Positions 11,293-22,651 of a stretch of DNA of 64,000 nt are shown here, in pieces. A program made the translations under genes and the position numbers. The notes under the pieces are model-generated. The model did not search any database, was not told where the DNA came from, and worked only from the letters and a program-made list of their open reading frames with translations. The stretch is taken from the NCBI GenBank assembly GCA_036426205.1, contig CM071568.1, positions 37,960,457-38,024,456 of the forward strand, read 5' to 3'. Position 1 is the first letter of the stretch, and the number at the start of each line of letters is the position of its first letter. Source of the DNA: Ascaphus truei. Taxonomy: Eukaryota > Chordata > Amphibia > Anura > Ascaphidae.

Positions 11293-12723
11293 GTTTATTC
11301 CTAATTATTTTCTATGTTTATTGCTAGGGGGTGCTTGTGTGTTCAGTTAACAGCTTTACTGTCAAAGGGACTGCAACACATTATCTCTGACCTCAATGGG
11401 GCTGGTATACATGTATAGACATGAGTGGCCATCAAGTTACATGGTATTGTTATAATTAGTATTGCATTACTCATGGTAGCAAAGTTTTCAATATGATGTC
11501 AATGCTGTGCAATTTGGAGGAAATCTTGATAATAACTTTCACAGACCATTCCATCATGCAAATTAGACAGTAATCATGCAATATTTGTACAAATATAATA
11601 CTTATTGAATTTGATGTTAAATTGTCAATATAATTGTTCTTTACCAATTTTTAATGATTCCAAATACCTACATTGTTGCTCATTTAAAGACCTCTAGTAA
11701 ATCAAGACACACATGCTGTTTTGTACTCTTTTTTTAATCTATTTTATATATAGTTCTATTAAAAGCATACATTGAGACCTATCAATGATTTACTTTCATC
11801 TAAAATATCTAATATAAACTATTAAAAAAAAAGCAAACCAAGCATTCATTTGTGTGATTTGTGTTTAACTTTCTAAGACAACTCATTCCAGTTAGCTGCA
11901 CTTGGTCACCAAATGGGGAGAACAGCTGTCAAGTACCTGTCACTGTGTTTTCTGCTCTGCTTGTTCTTTCATAAAAGCTTCCATTTAATTCAGAAGGAAG
12001 ACTTTTCCAAAGAAACTGCCCTTTCCTAGAAATCATTTTATTCTTGTTCATAGAAGACCATCACTATGATAGTACAGTAGACTCATGTACGTACGAATAA
12101 AAAGCAATCTCTTTTTTTTTGTTACTTTTGAAATGTATAGGTCACGAAAGAAAGGAGGTGGTGAAAGTGATTTACAGTATCCTGTTAAATTACACATGAA
12201 AAGAGGGTCTGTTTGTGAGTTTTAAATATTTAATAACGTATTTTAAAAACTTAATTATCAGCTCCATATCATATGTACTGAATTCCGACCTTCATGAGCT
12301 ACTGTAGGTATCTAAATATGGAAACTACTATAGTAAGGCTAAAGATGTTCTTTTTTTACTTGTTATAATCAAATAATATCGAAGCCTTAGTAAAGTAAAA
12401 CAGTAGTAAATAATATTTTAATTTTTATCTTACAAATAGCTCTATTTTAAATGAAAAAAGTGTAATTATGTAGCCAATAAATATACTGTAACCAAGATTG
12501 TATTATCAATTTAGAGTGTTAATGGAGCATACAGTTTAATATGCTGCTTGTACTGTAAGTCAAACGCTTACATTTACAAAGGGATTTTAAAGTTGGGAAA
12601 ATTAACACAAGTTGAGGGATCTCTGATTCCAGGTTCTTGGAAGATGCTACCATTATAATTTAGTGGTTTTTAAAATTGTTTTAATTTGTAATAATGTTAT
12701 GAGCCCATTTATCATGTGCCAGT
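11293..12723. other. no recognisable gene
   Basis: AT-rich DNA with short homopolymer runs; no ORF, RNA gene or clear repeat recognised. Confidence 0.4.
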
Positions 12724-13075
12724 ACAGTAGGGCACCGCTTTACAGTACTCGGCTTTACAGCGTTCCGCTCATACTTAGCTTCCCAATGTATACTCCTATT
12801 CATTAGGTTTGGCGCTTGTTCCGTTTTTCCGGCGATTTTCGGCATGACAAGCTCAGCAGCTGAGTATCCGGCTGTCACTAAGCAACAGTTTTAGTGCATA
12901 CGCAACTCCTTGTCAGGTGCAATTTGTCAGCAAAACAGTCGGTTTACAGACCTGCATCTCTGTTTACAAAGGTATAATACAGTACAATAGGGCCCTGCTG
13001 TACGGCGATTTCCGTTTTACGGCGGCGGCCTGGAACGGAACCCGCTGTATGAGCGGGGCCCTGCTGTACAAGTTA
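12724..13075. mobile_element. MITE with TACAGTAGGGC-type termini
   Basis: The left end TACAGTAGGGCACCGCT is the inverted match of the right end, which reads TACAGCAGGGCCCCGCT on the minus strand. Subterminal sequence is CpG-rich with repeated TTTAC(A/G)GCG motifs, and an internal TACAATAGGGCCCTGCTGTA resembles another terminus. There is no coding capacity. It may be a hAT-type MITE, but no TSD was confirmed. Confidence 0.55.
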
Positions 13076-14340
13076 TCACACCCATTCCAACATTAACTCC
13101 CATTGATGTCAAAGGGAGTTAATGATGGAACAAGAGCGATAACTCATACCAGCACTTCATAGGTGTTGCCCTTAAATACAGGTTTGTTTTCTATTTTATC
13201 TGTCTCTGGTCCCTTGTTAATATGGTGAGAATCAGTTTAACTTACAGTTAACCAAACAGTACATTAACTTGAATTCAAATACACTAGCAGACATTAATGC
13301 ACTCATTAATGTGATACGTTGTGTTATATGCTGGTGTGTTATTTAACAGAATAGCTATTGAAAACACTAGTTAAAGAGCTAACATGCGTGTTAATGTGTT
13401 ATTTTGTACATTAACTCACATTTTTGCTTGTGTGGAGTGCTGAACGTGATGTAAATAAAACAGTAATTGTTAGGACACGCCTCTTTTGTTTACCTCAACA
13501 GTGATTTCACGATCATGTGATCACTCCTCAGAAGATGTCATATGAGCACAAAATGCTGGAGGGACAGTGGCACACAAAGGGTTGATAAATAACCCTTATA
13601 AAATATTAAAGCAGTTAATGTCTAACTAGTTAGCCATTTTCCTATTTGTTTTGAAACCTTAAACTCAATTTGTTCCTTGGTTTTATTTTATACTTTAATT
13701 ACAGATGTAGCATGATTGAAGTTCTCCAGCACTGTGGCAAGCTGTGGTAATGTGACTAAGGCTGTCCAGCTCCAGAGAATTAATGCTTTGTGGTTATCTG
13801 ATATGGAAGCATGGACCTTCAGCAGTGTGACTTAGGCAGACACTGTCTCTGGAGCCGCGGTTGTTTGCTATTTCAACGGCGAATCTAGATACAGTAAGTA
13901 TAGTAGAGATGAGGGAAAAAATGGGTTTGTGAAATCACAACGTAACAGAAACTTACATACCAAAACCAAATACAAACTTAAAGACATTTAGAACAAATAA
14001 AAAAACAGAACACCAGGCCAAATGCCAATCTCTTTCTCAAGGAGTCACATATCTTTTTAAACTTGTTTTTATTTATTATTTTATATTTATTTTAACTTTT
14101 TCCATGCTCTATTATGCTACTGTATGTTACAATTTATTAGTATATTTTGAGTTTTTCCCATTATTTGGTAGAACAATCCGAAACAAAACAAGTTAAGTTT
14201 TGACAAAACCAGAACCAAACCATAACTTTTTTTAGAACCAAGACACAAATGAAACTGCCCATCCCATAATATGTAGGATTGCCTTATGTCTACCCTAAGC
14301 ATGTTTTAATTCCCTTACATTATATGTCTTTACTATCTAT
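13076..14340. other. no recognisable gene
   Basis: Non-coding DNA without credible ORFs or recognised repeats. Confidence 0.4.
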
Positions 14341-14453
14341 GTTGGAAGGTGTAAGGGAGTATACAAGAGGTTCAAATCTCTCTCACTCTACTGTAGCAAA
14401 CCCAGGAAACCACATCGGTGTTTGTAAGTGTGCATGCTGATTGGAAAGAGGAG

Positions 14454-14572
14454 GTTTAAAAGGCAGGCATCAGAATTTCTGCTCTCTCTCACTCTCTGCT
14501 CTCAATCTGTGAGGAAACAGGTTCCAGGGAAAAAAACATCTGATTGCACAACATGTCGATACTGAACCAGGT
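14454..14572 (+). promoter_or_regulatory. candidate core promoter and leader with start codon and splice donor
   Basis: A TATA-like GTTTAAAAGG (14454-14463) precedes a CT-rich leader. ATG at 14553 opens six codons (Met-Ser-Ile-Leu-Asn-Gln) ending at CAG with a strong donor, GTAAGA, at 14571. A degenerate gypsy RT remnant begins about 60 bp further on, so this may be the LTR/leader of that element rather than a host gene. No downstream exon was identified. Confidence 0.3.
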
Positions 14573-14627
14573 AAGAAAGGGAAACAAAGACCTAATCAAA
14601 TTCATAAAAAATAAAGTGAAGTAATAG

Positions 14628-14945
14628 AAACAGAACTGGAAAACATTCTTAAATTGGGTGTGATAGAAAGGTCATGGAGTGAATTGTGTAGCCCCATTGT
14701 GTTATTCCCTAAACCTGATGGGTCTACAAAATTTTGTATCAATTTTAGAAAAGAAAATGTGGCTTCTAAATTTGACGCATTTTTTATGATGAATTGTTGG
14801 TGAAGCTAGGGAAGTCCAATTATATCATGTGCATTACAGTAGATCTTACTAAGAGTTATTGGCATATTAATATACTGTAGTATCACTGAAATGTCATAGG
14901 GATAGGTTTATTGGCTCATCTGCTATACATAGCAGTTACAGAGCC
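14628..14945 (+). pseudogene. degenerate Ty3/gypsy reverse transcriptase fragment
   Basis: The plus strand encodes a recognisable N-terminal slice of a Ty3/gypsy-type RT. It contains an ILKLGVIERSWSE-like helix, then CSPIV, then PKPDGSTKFC with the following INFRK, then a degraded stretch and a TVDLTKSYWHI-like palm motif. In-frame stops and a frameshift lie after the FRK segment and after the palm motif, and the YxDD region is absent. It is an old truncated retrotransposon fragment, unrelated in sequence to the chromovirus at 36522-42308. Confidence in the RT reading is good. The clade cannot be fixed. Confidence 0.65.
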
Positions 14946-15488
14946 CCTACCAATTTTTCAATTAGTGCAGGTATAATACACACCAGTGTCAGTCTGGACA
15001 TCACCATTCATTGAAGAGTAGGTGAATGTATAAGGCTGACAGAAAGAAATATGTGTAAGTTTTTTCATATTCACTCCAGGGAATTTGAGCACCCACAGTT
15101 TACCTCCACATTTTAACTGCCCCTACTATAAAGAACCCTTTCTTTTGTTGCTGGTGAAATCTCCTTTCCTCCAACCTAAAGGGATGCCCCCGAGTCATTT
15201 GTACTGCCCTTGGGATGAATAATTCATTTGAAAGCTCCTTGTACTGTCCCCGAATATATTTGTATATAATTATCATATTCCCCTCTTAGACGCCTCTTTT
15301 CTAATGTAAATAAATATAAATTTAGCTAGCCTCTCCTCATAAGATAGACTGTCCATCCCCTTTATTAATTTGGTGGCTATTCTCTGCACTCTCTCTAGTT
15401 CCAGATTGTCTTTTCTAAGGAGTGGTGCCCAAAATTGTACTCCATGCTCAAGGTGTGGTCTTACTAATGCTTTGTAAAGGGGGGTAAT

Positions 15489-16445
15489 TGTAAGGAATCC
15501 ACTACTGGCTTTCACTATAGCCTTGCAGAATCATGCAGTTGCAAGCTTCCCCTGGCAATCAAAGGCACATGTGCTGCCTCTCTTTGCAGCTTCTGCCCTG
15601 TGCTACATCATTGGAGGAATACTCACACACCCTCCTCCTGTTATTGGACCTCCGCCCTTTATATTCTAGGCGTCGGCACTGAACCAGTGCCGAGCATAAC
15701 CATTTCTACCTCTATGTTACTGTCTCTGCCACAAACCACCCCAGGCCTCTCTCCTAGTGTTCTTACCTTCAAGTTCCTGAGTATCCAGAGGCCTGTTCCT
15801 GGACGTCTGTGCTGAAGCGTTGTTGCCAGCACTGGCCTGCTGCTATCCGCCTGCAGTGGCCTGTCCTGGACGTCTGTGGTGAAGCGTTGTTGCCAGCACT
15901 GTTACCTGCTGCATTCCCTCCTAGCAGTGGCTACCCTTTCTGTTCCTGCGGCCTGCTGCTATCCGCCTGCAGTGGCCTGTCCTGAACTTCTGTGCTGAAG
16001 CATTGTTGCCAGCACTGGTACCTGCTGCATTCCCTCCTAGCAGTGGCTACCCTTCCTTTCCTGCGGCCTGCTGCTATCCTCTTGCAGTGGCCTGCCTTGG
16101 ACTTCTGCGCTGAAGCGTTGGTTCTTTCCGACGCTGCCCTGCGGTGAACTTCGGCCAGCCTGCTGTCTCCTCCTGCTGAGATCGGCGTCATGGGCCGAGG
16201 CCGCTCCTCGCGCAGAAGCCACCCCCGCGCTCACGCTCCTAAGCTGAAGCGGGGAACTCCTGACTTCCTGTTGCCGAACTCCTGCTTCATTAACGACGAT
16301 TCTGCCTTCTCCAATCCTGACCCTGCGATGTATGACTACGAACTGCGCACTCCGGATCAGTCTGCGTGGACTAAGGTCGGTGATTATATAACCCCACCTC
16401 AGCCCCGCGGTCCGGTCCCGGTTTGTGGCGAGCATCGGCGTAACA
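15489..16445 (+). mobile_element. solo gypsy-type LTR inserted in CR1 copy 1
   Basis: The insertion starts TGTAAGGAATCC and ends GGCGTAACA (TG...CA), flanked by the 5-bp TSD GTAAT (15484-15488 and 16446-16450). CR1 sequence resumes exactly on both sides. A TATA-like TTTATATT at about 15658 is followed by GCCGAGCATA (15689-15698), the shared LTR motif. No internal gag/pol remains, as expected after LTR-LTR recombination. ORFs across it (for example 16190-16495) are chance readings. Confidence 0.85.
15795..16130 (+). repeat. minisatellite inside the solo LTR
   Basis: About three direct copies of a ~125-bp unit. Each has CCTGCTGCTATCC, GCAGTGGCCTG, a TGCTGAAGC(G/A)TTG motif and GTTGCCAGCACTG. 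Two units also contain CCTGCTGCATTCCCTCC. Confidence 0.75.
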
Positions 16446-17645
16446 GTAATTATGTTTACTTCCCTGCCATCCATTGCCAGTTTAATGCAAGATAAGATCT
16501 TGTTTGCCTTTGCAGCTACTGCTTGACTTTGGGCACTGTTGCTAAGCCTGCTGTCTACAAGCACTCCTAAATCCTTCTCCATCAAGGATTCCCCCAATTT
16601 ATCCCCATTTAATGTGTAAGTCGCCAGTTTATTCTTGCATCCCAAATGCATAACCTTGCATTTATCTGTATTAAACCTCATCTGCCATTTACCTGCCCAT
16701 GTTTCCAGTCTCTCCAATTCCTTCTGGAGATAAATTACATCCTGCTCTGATTCTACTACGTTACACAATTTAGTATCATCAGCAAAGATGGAGACTTTGC
16801 TCTCAATGCCAACCTCAAGGTCATTAATAAACAAATTAAAAAGCAAGGGTCCCAGTTCTGATCCCTGAGGTTCTCCACTCATGACTTTAGCCCAACCTGA
16901 AAAAGTTCCATTTATGACAACCCTCTGTTGTCTATCCTTCAACCAGTTTTCAATCCAGGTGCATACATTATTATTGAGTCCAATTTGCTTAATTTTGTAC
17001 ACCAACCTCATGTGTGGAACCGTATCAAAAGCTTTTGCTAAATCTAAGTAGACCACATAAACTGCATTACCCTGGTCTAAATTCCTACTTACCTCCTCAA
17101 AGAAACAAATAAGGTTAGTTTGGCATGATATATCCTTCATAAATCCATGCTGACTATTACTAATAATTTTGTTTTCGATAAGGTATTCCTGAATATTATC
17201 CCGTATTAAACCTTCGAGTATTTTCCCCACTATTGAAGTCAGGCATACAGGTCTTTAATTCCCCGGTTGGGATCTAGCTCCCTTTTTAAATATAGGCACC
17301 ACATCTGCTTTACTCCAATCTTGTGGTTCTGAGCCTGTGAAAATGGAGTCCTTGAATATTAAATATAATGGTTTGGCTATTACTGAACTGAACAACTTGA
17401 GAACTCTTGGATGTATACCATCGGGGCCAGGTGCCTTATTTATTAAAAATTTTCAAGCCACTTATGAACTTCTTCATCAATTAACCAATTATTCATTAAT
17501 ATGGAGGTTGTGGCTTCCTCCTGCTGCACTACAATTGAAATTAATTCTTCCCTTGTAAACACAGAGGCAACGAATTTGTTTAATATCTCTGCTTTTTCCT
17601 TATCTCCAATAATCTGCCTGCTCATCTCACACTGAAAGGTTCCTA

Positions 17646-18003
17646 CACTACCGACACGTTTTATCCGAGCACGGCTAGCACCACAAGCCGGGGGATGCCC
17701 CGGCGTGCTAGCCGCACTCCCTCAGTGTGCCGCGCATCACCGATGCGCGGTCACGCGTCATCGGGTGCCTGCGCCCCCTGCACGCGCGTCCAGGGCTCCC
17801 CGAGGGAGCCCTGGTGTCCCGCGATGTGGGGGACAGCGGCAGGGGGTTCCGGGGGACCCGGCCGACCCGGCAGCGGGAGAGAGCGCCCCGATCGGAGGGC
17901 GCTCCTCCGCTGCTTCGGCGCGCGCCCGGCACCCTCCGGCGCGCGCCAGGTTACTGCTGCGGCCGAGAACGGGCAAATGCTCGAATAAACTCGGCCGCAG
18001 CAG
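17646..18003. mobile_element. GC-rich MITE inserted in CR1 copy 1 (TA target)
   Basis: A ~358-bp, very CpG-rich insertion between TA dinucleotides (17644-17645 and 18004-18005). Comparison with CR1 copy 2 near 49870-49890 defines its edges. The ends are imperfect inverted repeats: CACTACCGACACG with TTTTATCCGAGCA on the left, and CTGCTGCGGCCGAG with TTTATTCGAGCA on the right (minus strand). A TA target with CA-starting ends fits a Tc1/mariner-like MITE. Its several overlapping 70-118-codon ORFs on both strands follow from high GC. Confidence 0.65.
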
Positions 18004-18120
18004 TATATCTTCTTTTCTAATGTTTTTTTATTAAGGCACTTAAATAACTTTTTAGGGTTGATCTTACTTTCTATTGCAATCCATTTTTCATTATCCATTG
18101 AGATCATTATTTTATTTTAG

Positions 18121-18702
18121 CCCAGTTGGTAGGAGTACAGAAATCGTTCTTTTTGTTTTTCTAACCATTCTTTTCTATCCATTTTTCAAAAAAGCAACTC
18201 AGCCACATAAATGGAAAAATTCCATTCGACACAACTTATCCATTCAAACCTGATTTTTCGAATAATACCACGATCAGGACAGAGATACTGTTGCTTGGAA
18301 GTAAAACAATCTTGTAAGGGTATGTTTGATCATGGCAACTAAGAGTTGAGAAATACATTGTTCATGAGCTATCACAAGAAGAAGCGATGTTCACAGAGTG
18401 GTGTCTCGACTCAGACTCAAGCACAGAGCCTAGTACAGTATGATTGGCAAGCAGGATCTAACTACTATAAGAAAATTCTGAACTTATCAGCCCAATATCA
18501 GGGTGTTGGAGAATACATTAGTCAACCTCCGTACATGGCTCAGCCCATGTACCAGGCAGAACATGATGAGGACGAACAAAGCAATGTTGGCAATGAGGTT
18601 GATATGCTTCAGAATTCCATGATTGACTCAACCATGTACGCCCAGGATATACCTTCCTGGAACAGTGGATACCAGCAAGGACAATGGTGACATAAAATAC
18701 AG
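18121..18702 (+). pseudogene. forkhead (FOX) transcription factor fragment, disabled
   Basis: The plus strand reads the second half of a forkhead domain: a PFFKKATQPH segment, then WKNSIRHNLSI (the DNA-recognition helix), then, after a 1-nt frameshift, FRIIPRSGQRYCC and a wing-2-like MFDHGN. A 114-codon Gln/Tyr/Ser/Met-rich tail (about 18346-18690) ends QQGQW. Three lesions are visible: a TGA where forkhead proteins usually have the Cys of a CF pair (about 18250), a one-base deletion just after it, and a TAA at 18340. An acceptor-like TTTTATTTTAG precedes 18121, and a donor-like ACAG/GTAAAT follows the stop at 18702. The N-terminal half of the domain was not found. CR1 copy 1 ends at about 18101, directly upstream. 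Forkhead identity is fairly secure; the subfamily is not assignable. A pseudogene is the simplest reading, though sequence errors could mimic the lesions. Confidence 0.65.
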
Positions 18703-19634
18703 GTAAATATCATGTAATATGACTTTAATTACATCATTGTAGTGTACTTAATAAAATAATAGAGCATCATATGAGTCATATACTGTAAATTACGCACCCG
18801 AACACATACACAGACAACATTATGCATACATGTTTTATTTTTATTTATAAATATATTTAAAGATGAATTTCAATGTGCCGCTGTAATAGTTACATACGTA
18901 AGCATATTCTATATGTGCAGCAAACCAATCTGCACACTGGCAAGTGACTAGCTCAATGTCCAATCTAAACGTTATAATATCATGTATTATTTAATAATCG
19001 GAATTTCATAATATTGATGTTGCATCCTCATGTGACGTGTGTACGTGGTTATTTCACAATGCGGACTCAGCACTATTATAAGATGCATGAAAATGCCAAC
19101 CTCCATTGCGCGCACAATATAGCTCATTATGATGACCACCGTGCTAGACGCTGAAAGCCAGATACACACTAGCAGAACTTTAAAGCAGATATCCAAAATA
19201 AAAAATGGTGTCATAGCACGGATATCGAAGCATACAGTATGTATAACTTGTACGGTATTTTAAAATGTATTATACATAATTTTAGAGCACACACCTGCTT
19301 AAAGCAGCATCTTTATTATTATGCTGTTTTCATATAATGTTACTTTTTCTTTCAGATATCAAGTTTTAACATCAAAAGTCCCAATATATGATTAGACGTT
19401 TCTCAAAGAGCAGCTTCAAAACAATGTTTAATATTTCTTTAAAACGCTGTGTACATGATTCATACAGTAATACTTAGTATAAATGTTTCTATATATTTGA
19501 ACATTAATACTTTAGATATGCCAAATAATTGATCTACATTGTTACTCATACTGATATTCAGTGCTCCTTTGCTACAAATCTATGTAAAAATGTAGTTGTC
19601 AACTTTAAGACATAACCAAAAAAAGTTAAATTAT
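18703..19634. other. no recognisable gene
   Basis: AT-rich DNA. An acceptor-like TTTTTCTTTCAG lies near 19345-19356 and could mark a 3'UTR exon, but nothing coding follows. Confidence 0.35.
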
Positions 19635-19646
19635 ATTTTTAACATG

Positions 19647-20077
19647 AAGTATATTCATGCGTGGTGCTATAGACGGTTAACAGAACAATGTGTATAAGTA
19701 ATGAGGATAATTCCTGTGTGATGCCTGGAGTATATAACTTGAAATGAGGTAGGGTACTGGGTGTGGTATCCTAGTTGGTAAACCAGCAAAAGCGGCACTC
19801 AATAAGTCCAGGAACTAAAATTCTGTATGTCACCCCAATTGAATACCCAAATTCCTTGCAATAACAATAAACATGTAGCAAGCAAAAACTCACTGGTCTG
19901 CTGCAGCATGGCCTTGATAAAGTGCTCTGTGTAGCACGAAACTTGTTGGTTGGGTAATGCCTTGCCTTTTTTTCTAACCATGACCATTAAATCATTTTAT
20001 GGATAACGGACTTTCCTCCTCATTTCTTGGACATTTCCGGTTGTGCTCTGCCACTTCTTTTTCCTTTTTGCATCTAC
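19647..20077 (+). mobile_element. 431-bp hammerhead-bearing insertion
   Basis: Flanked by the exact 12-bp repeat ATTTTTAACATG (19635-19646 and 20078-20089), which I read as a TSD. It contains a hammerhead-like motif at 19913-19948 and no ORF. Downstream of the motif it has a T-rich stretch and a GTGCTCTGCCACTTCTTTTTCC segment that resembles the other hammerhead-bearing insertions (CAGTGCTCCACCACTTTCTTCTC at about 10888). A short PLE-related non-autonomous element is the likely identity. Confidence 0.65.
19913..19948 (+). ncRNA. hammerhead-ribozyme-like motif (catalytic box altered)
   Basis: TTGATAAAGTGCT, a loop, then AGCACGAAACTTGTT. Helix II is GTGCT/AGCAC, and GAAAC is intact. The catalytic box is UUGAUAA, so G8 is A and the motif is probably inactive. 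Confidence 0.5.
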
Positions 20078-20431
20078 ATTTTTAACATGCACTGAATATG
20101 TATATACTGCCTCTTATTTACACAATTTTTATTAGATGTGTTTGCCAGTTGTCACAATAAAATAAAAATGATTATATAGCATATACCATGTGTCTCTTTT
20201 TGGATTCTAAAAAAAAATATTGTGTGTTGAGACAGCTTTGTGGTTAATTTCATACGAGATACATGACTTAAGTGATGATATCTCTAATTTATATGTACAG
20301 TATGACAAGTATGTTACAAATTGAATGATCAAACACATATCTTGAATTGTACTGTTCTTTAAAAATATAGAACATGAAACTGACTCAATTTCAAACATCA
20401 AATATCAACAACATTGCAATTAAACCATTAA

Positions 20432-20433
<2 letters not shown>

Positions 20434-20499
<66 letters not shown>
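20434..20499. repeat. (TA)n microsatellite, about 33 units
   Basis: Uninterrupted TA dinucleotides. Confidence 0.95.
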
Positions 20500-20502
<3 letters not shown>

Positions 20503-21238
20503 CAGTGTACTACATTCTGAAATACATTTAAAACAAAATAAAGGAAAATATAGATCATAAATGTAAACATTACTTCACCTGCACCCTAATTTAGTTACAA
20601 CACATAAGGTCACCTGTAAATTGTTATTTGAAATTTGTAATTATCATAAATGTAAAAATGAAGTTTTTACAGTACTGTATGTGTTATTACACGGACATAA
20701 ATATATAATGATTTATATACACATTTTCTATTAATTTTTAATACTCACTATTTCCACACTCTGCCACATCTCTGTTACATCCAAGATGTTGGCTAAGATG
20801 ATCCAAAATATCAGGCACCATTGGTGTCACAAATTTGTATGTGTTGAATATTATTTATGAACATGTATCTAACAAATAAGTTACAGGCACTGACATATCA
20901 TTAAATGCAAGTGAATGGTGGCCTATATTATGGCGTGTGCTATAGCGCATGAGCGATCAGAGATTTACATTTTCGCATGTGCATTATGAGTCAATTGTGC
21001 TGGTGACGGTGTTTTGCGCTTAGTACAATTATTTTAAATTAGTCCTGGCCCACTAACGATGAACGTGCACTCCCGTGCCCGTGTCTGTACACTCACCTGC
21101 ACTATGTGCTTGCCAATACAGCTTCAATGTTAATTTTTGAGTGTTTAAGGGTAACATGACATAATCAGTCAATCAGCGCAAGTCAATGCTCGGCAACGCC
21201 CTAGAAAATCGCATCCCCGCTCGAGTAGCAAAAAACAT
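20500..21238. other. no recognisable gene
   Basis: Non-coding. The 20930-21230 part is richer in CpG (TATAGCGCATGAGCG, CCCGTGCCCGTG) and may belong to a DNA transposon, but no terminus was identified. Confidence 0.35.
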
Positions 21239-21890
21239 TTGCATGACCCTGGTCAGCGGCACACTGAAATCAATAGACATAGTATAGCACCTCAAACCCA
21301 CCTTAGCAAACTTGACACCCTCTACAATTCAATTTGTCATTTTGTTATCCAATGCAACTACAACACACATCACTGCGATATGCTCAAAGCACTAGATTGG
21401 TCAACACTAGAGTCTAGGCGCAAAGTTCACCTTTCCTGTCTTGCCTTTACATTTTTCATGGGCAAGCTACCCAGCTATCTGAACAAGCTCTTCACCCCTA
21501 CCACGTGCAGCACTTATCACCTGAGATCAGACTCCAAAAGACTGTTCATGGTCCAAAGGCTCAACAAAGTATCCGGACGTTCCTCCTTCTCCTACCGTGC
21601 ACCCCAAAACTGGAAGAGTCTCTCACATCCACCACCAGTTTAAGTTCTTTCAAATCTAAGGCTGTCTCACATTTTAATCTGGTCTGTAACTGTTTCATAT
21701 GCACATAATATATATTTTGTTTAACTGTGTCGTAATGTCTTGTATATAATGTATACCCTGTTCATTTATGTAACTGTATTTGTAACCATGTATTATGTGT
21801 TTTACTCTGTGCCCAGGACATACTTGAAAACGAGAGGTAACTCTCAATGTATTACTTTCTGGTAAAATATTTTATAAATAAATAAATAGT
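21239..21890 (+). mobile_element. L2-like LINE 3' end (RT C-terminus plus 3'UTR)
   Basis: The plus strand encodes a typical LINE ORF2 C-terminal region: HLSKLDTLYNSICHFV, then LDWSTLESRRKVHLSCLAF, then LPSYLNKLFTP, then VSGRSSFSYRAPQNW, with a frameshift before SLSSFKSKAVSHF. A ~200-bp 3'UTR follows with GTGCCCAGGACATACTTG and an ATAAATAAATAAA tail. It is heavily 5' truncated, the usual outcome of target-primed reverse transcription. L2-clade assignment is from the tail style; CR1 is less likely because the C-terminus differs from both CR1 copies here. Confidence 0.7.
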
Positions 21891-22650
21891 ATTTCACAGG
21901 GCAAGATGCTGACGCCTACGCGTTAGGCAATGCCGGATATACCAAGGTGACACAGTGCCCCCTCCCCCACAAAGACCATGGACCACAGAGAAGACAGGAC
22001 TGTAGCCATGACATAGTTGTAAAAGTACTCCAGTTTATTTACTTAGAGTGTTAAAACAATACCTGTAATGTGTTCATCAGCATATCTGCTGAATTTAGTT
22101 GCATGTATTTTGTGGTCAACAAGAATACCTGCATTTGTGATTGAAATTCAGAATTAATAATTCACAGTGCTTTATAATGTACATGAAATAGATGCACATA
22201 TTTAAAAAATATGTTTACATTGAAAGATTTTAATCAATATTTTTGTGATCTCATGTAATACATATACGTGAATATGTTTTAATGTACATCACTAATGTAA
22301 GCTGATTTCACATATGGTGTGAAAGATTATTCAGCAGACATCAATATGAAATTATTTCAACGCATACACATTAAATACATATATTATTACTTTTGTATAT
22401 GTACTACATTGATCCCTCATGCACACATTTTTTTGACATGGTCATCAAATTATTAATGGAGATTCACATACCATAGTCATATGGGCATGTACACACAGCA
22501 GAGGTTGTATACCCAAGATGTGTATAGACTGCACTATCCTATGATGAAAAAATAATAGTCCATTTACATAAAAAGTACATTAAGGGCAGGATACATTTAT
22601 ATGAAACTTAACTTGTAACATACCTGAGAAGTATGTTTCAATCACATTAT
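21891..22650. other. no recognisable gene
   Basis: AT-rich sequence between the LINE tail and the Harbinger transposase; possibly the flank of the Harbinger element. No termini recognised. Confidence 0.35.
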
Positions 22651-22651
22651 T

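Larger units (their letters stand above)
15090..18101 (-). mobile_element. CR1-type LINE, copy 1 (5' truncated, interrupted by an LTR and a MITE)
   Basis: The minus strand encodes a CR1-family ORF2. RT segments lie between about 17230 and 16470: the ENKIISNSQHGF block, the DLAKAFDTV palm motif, the PQGSELGPLLFNLFINDL block and the catalytic FADDTKL. The CR1 C-terminal region follows at 15273-15515 (LYKALVRPHLEHGVQFWAP, then ERVQRIATKLIKG). Upstream ORF2 sequence extends to about 18101. The element is split by a solo LTR (15489-16445) and a GC-rich MITE (17646-18003), and it contains frameshifts. The seemingly long ORF 16037-17230 is a readthrough from LINE into LTR sequence, not one protein. 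It is dead but recently enough inserted to be easily read. Confidence 0.85.

Noticed and set aside
16037..17230. A 397-codon minus-strand ORF as one protein
   Set aside because: Its N-terminal ~265 codons are CR1 reverse transcriptase and the rest is antisense reading of the solo LTR inserted at 15489-16445. The TSD shows that it is a chance chimera.
17695..18107. Several overlapping 70-118-codon ORFs
   Set aside because: They lie in a GC-rich MITE (17646-18003), where stop codons are rare in all frames.
20434..20499. (TA)n tract as a functional origin or boundary element
   Set aside because: A plain microsatellite; nothing around it supports a specific role.
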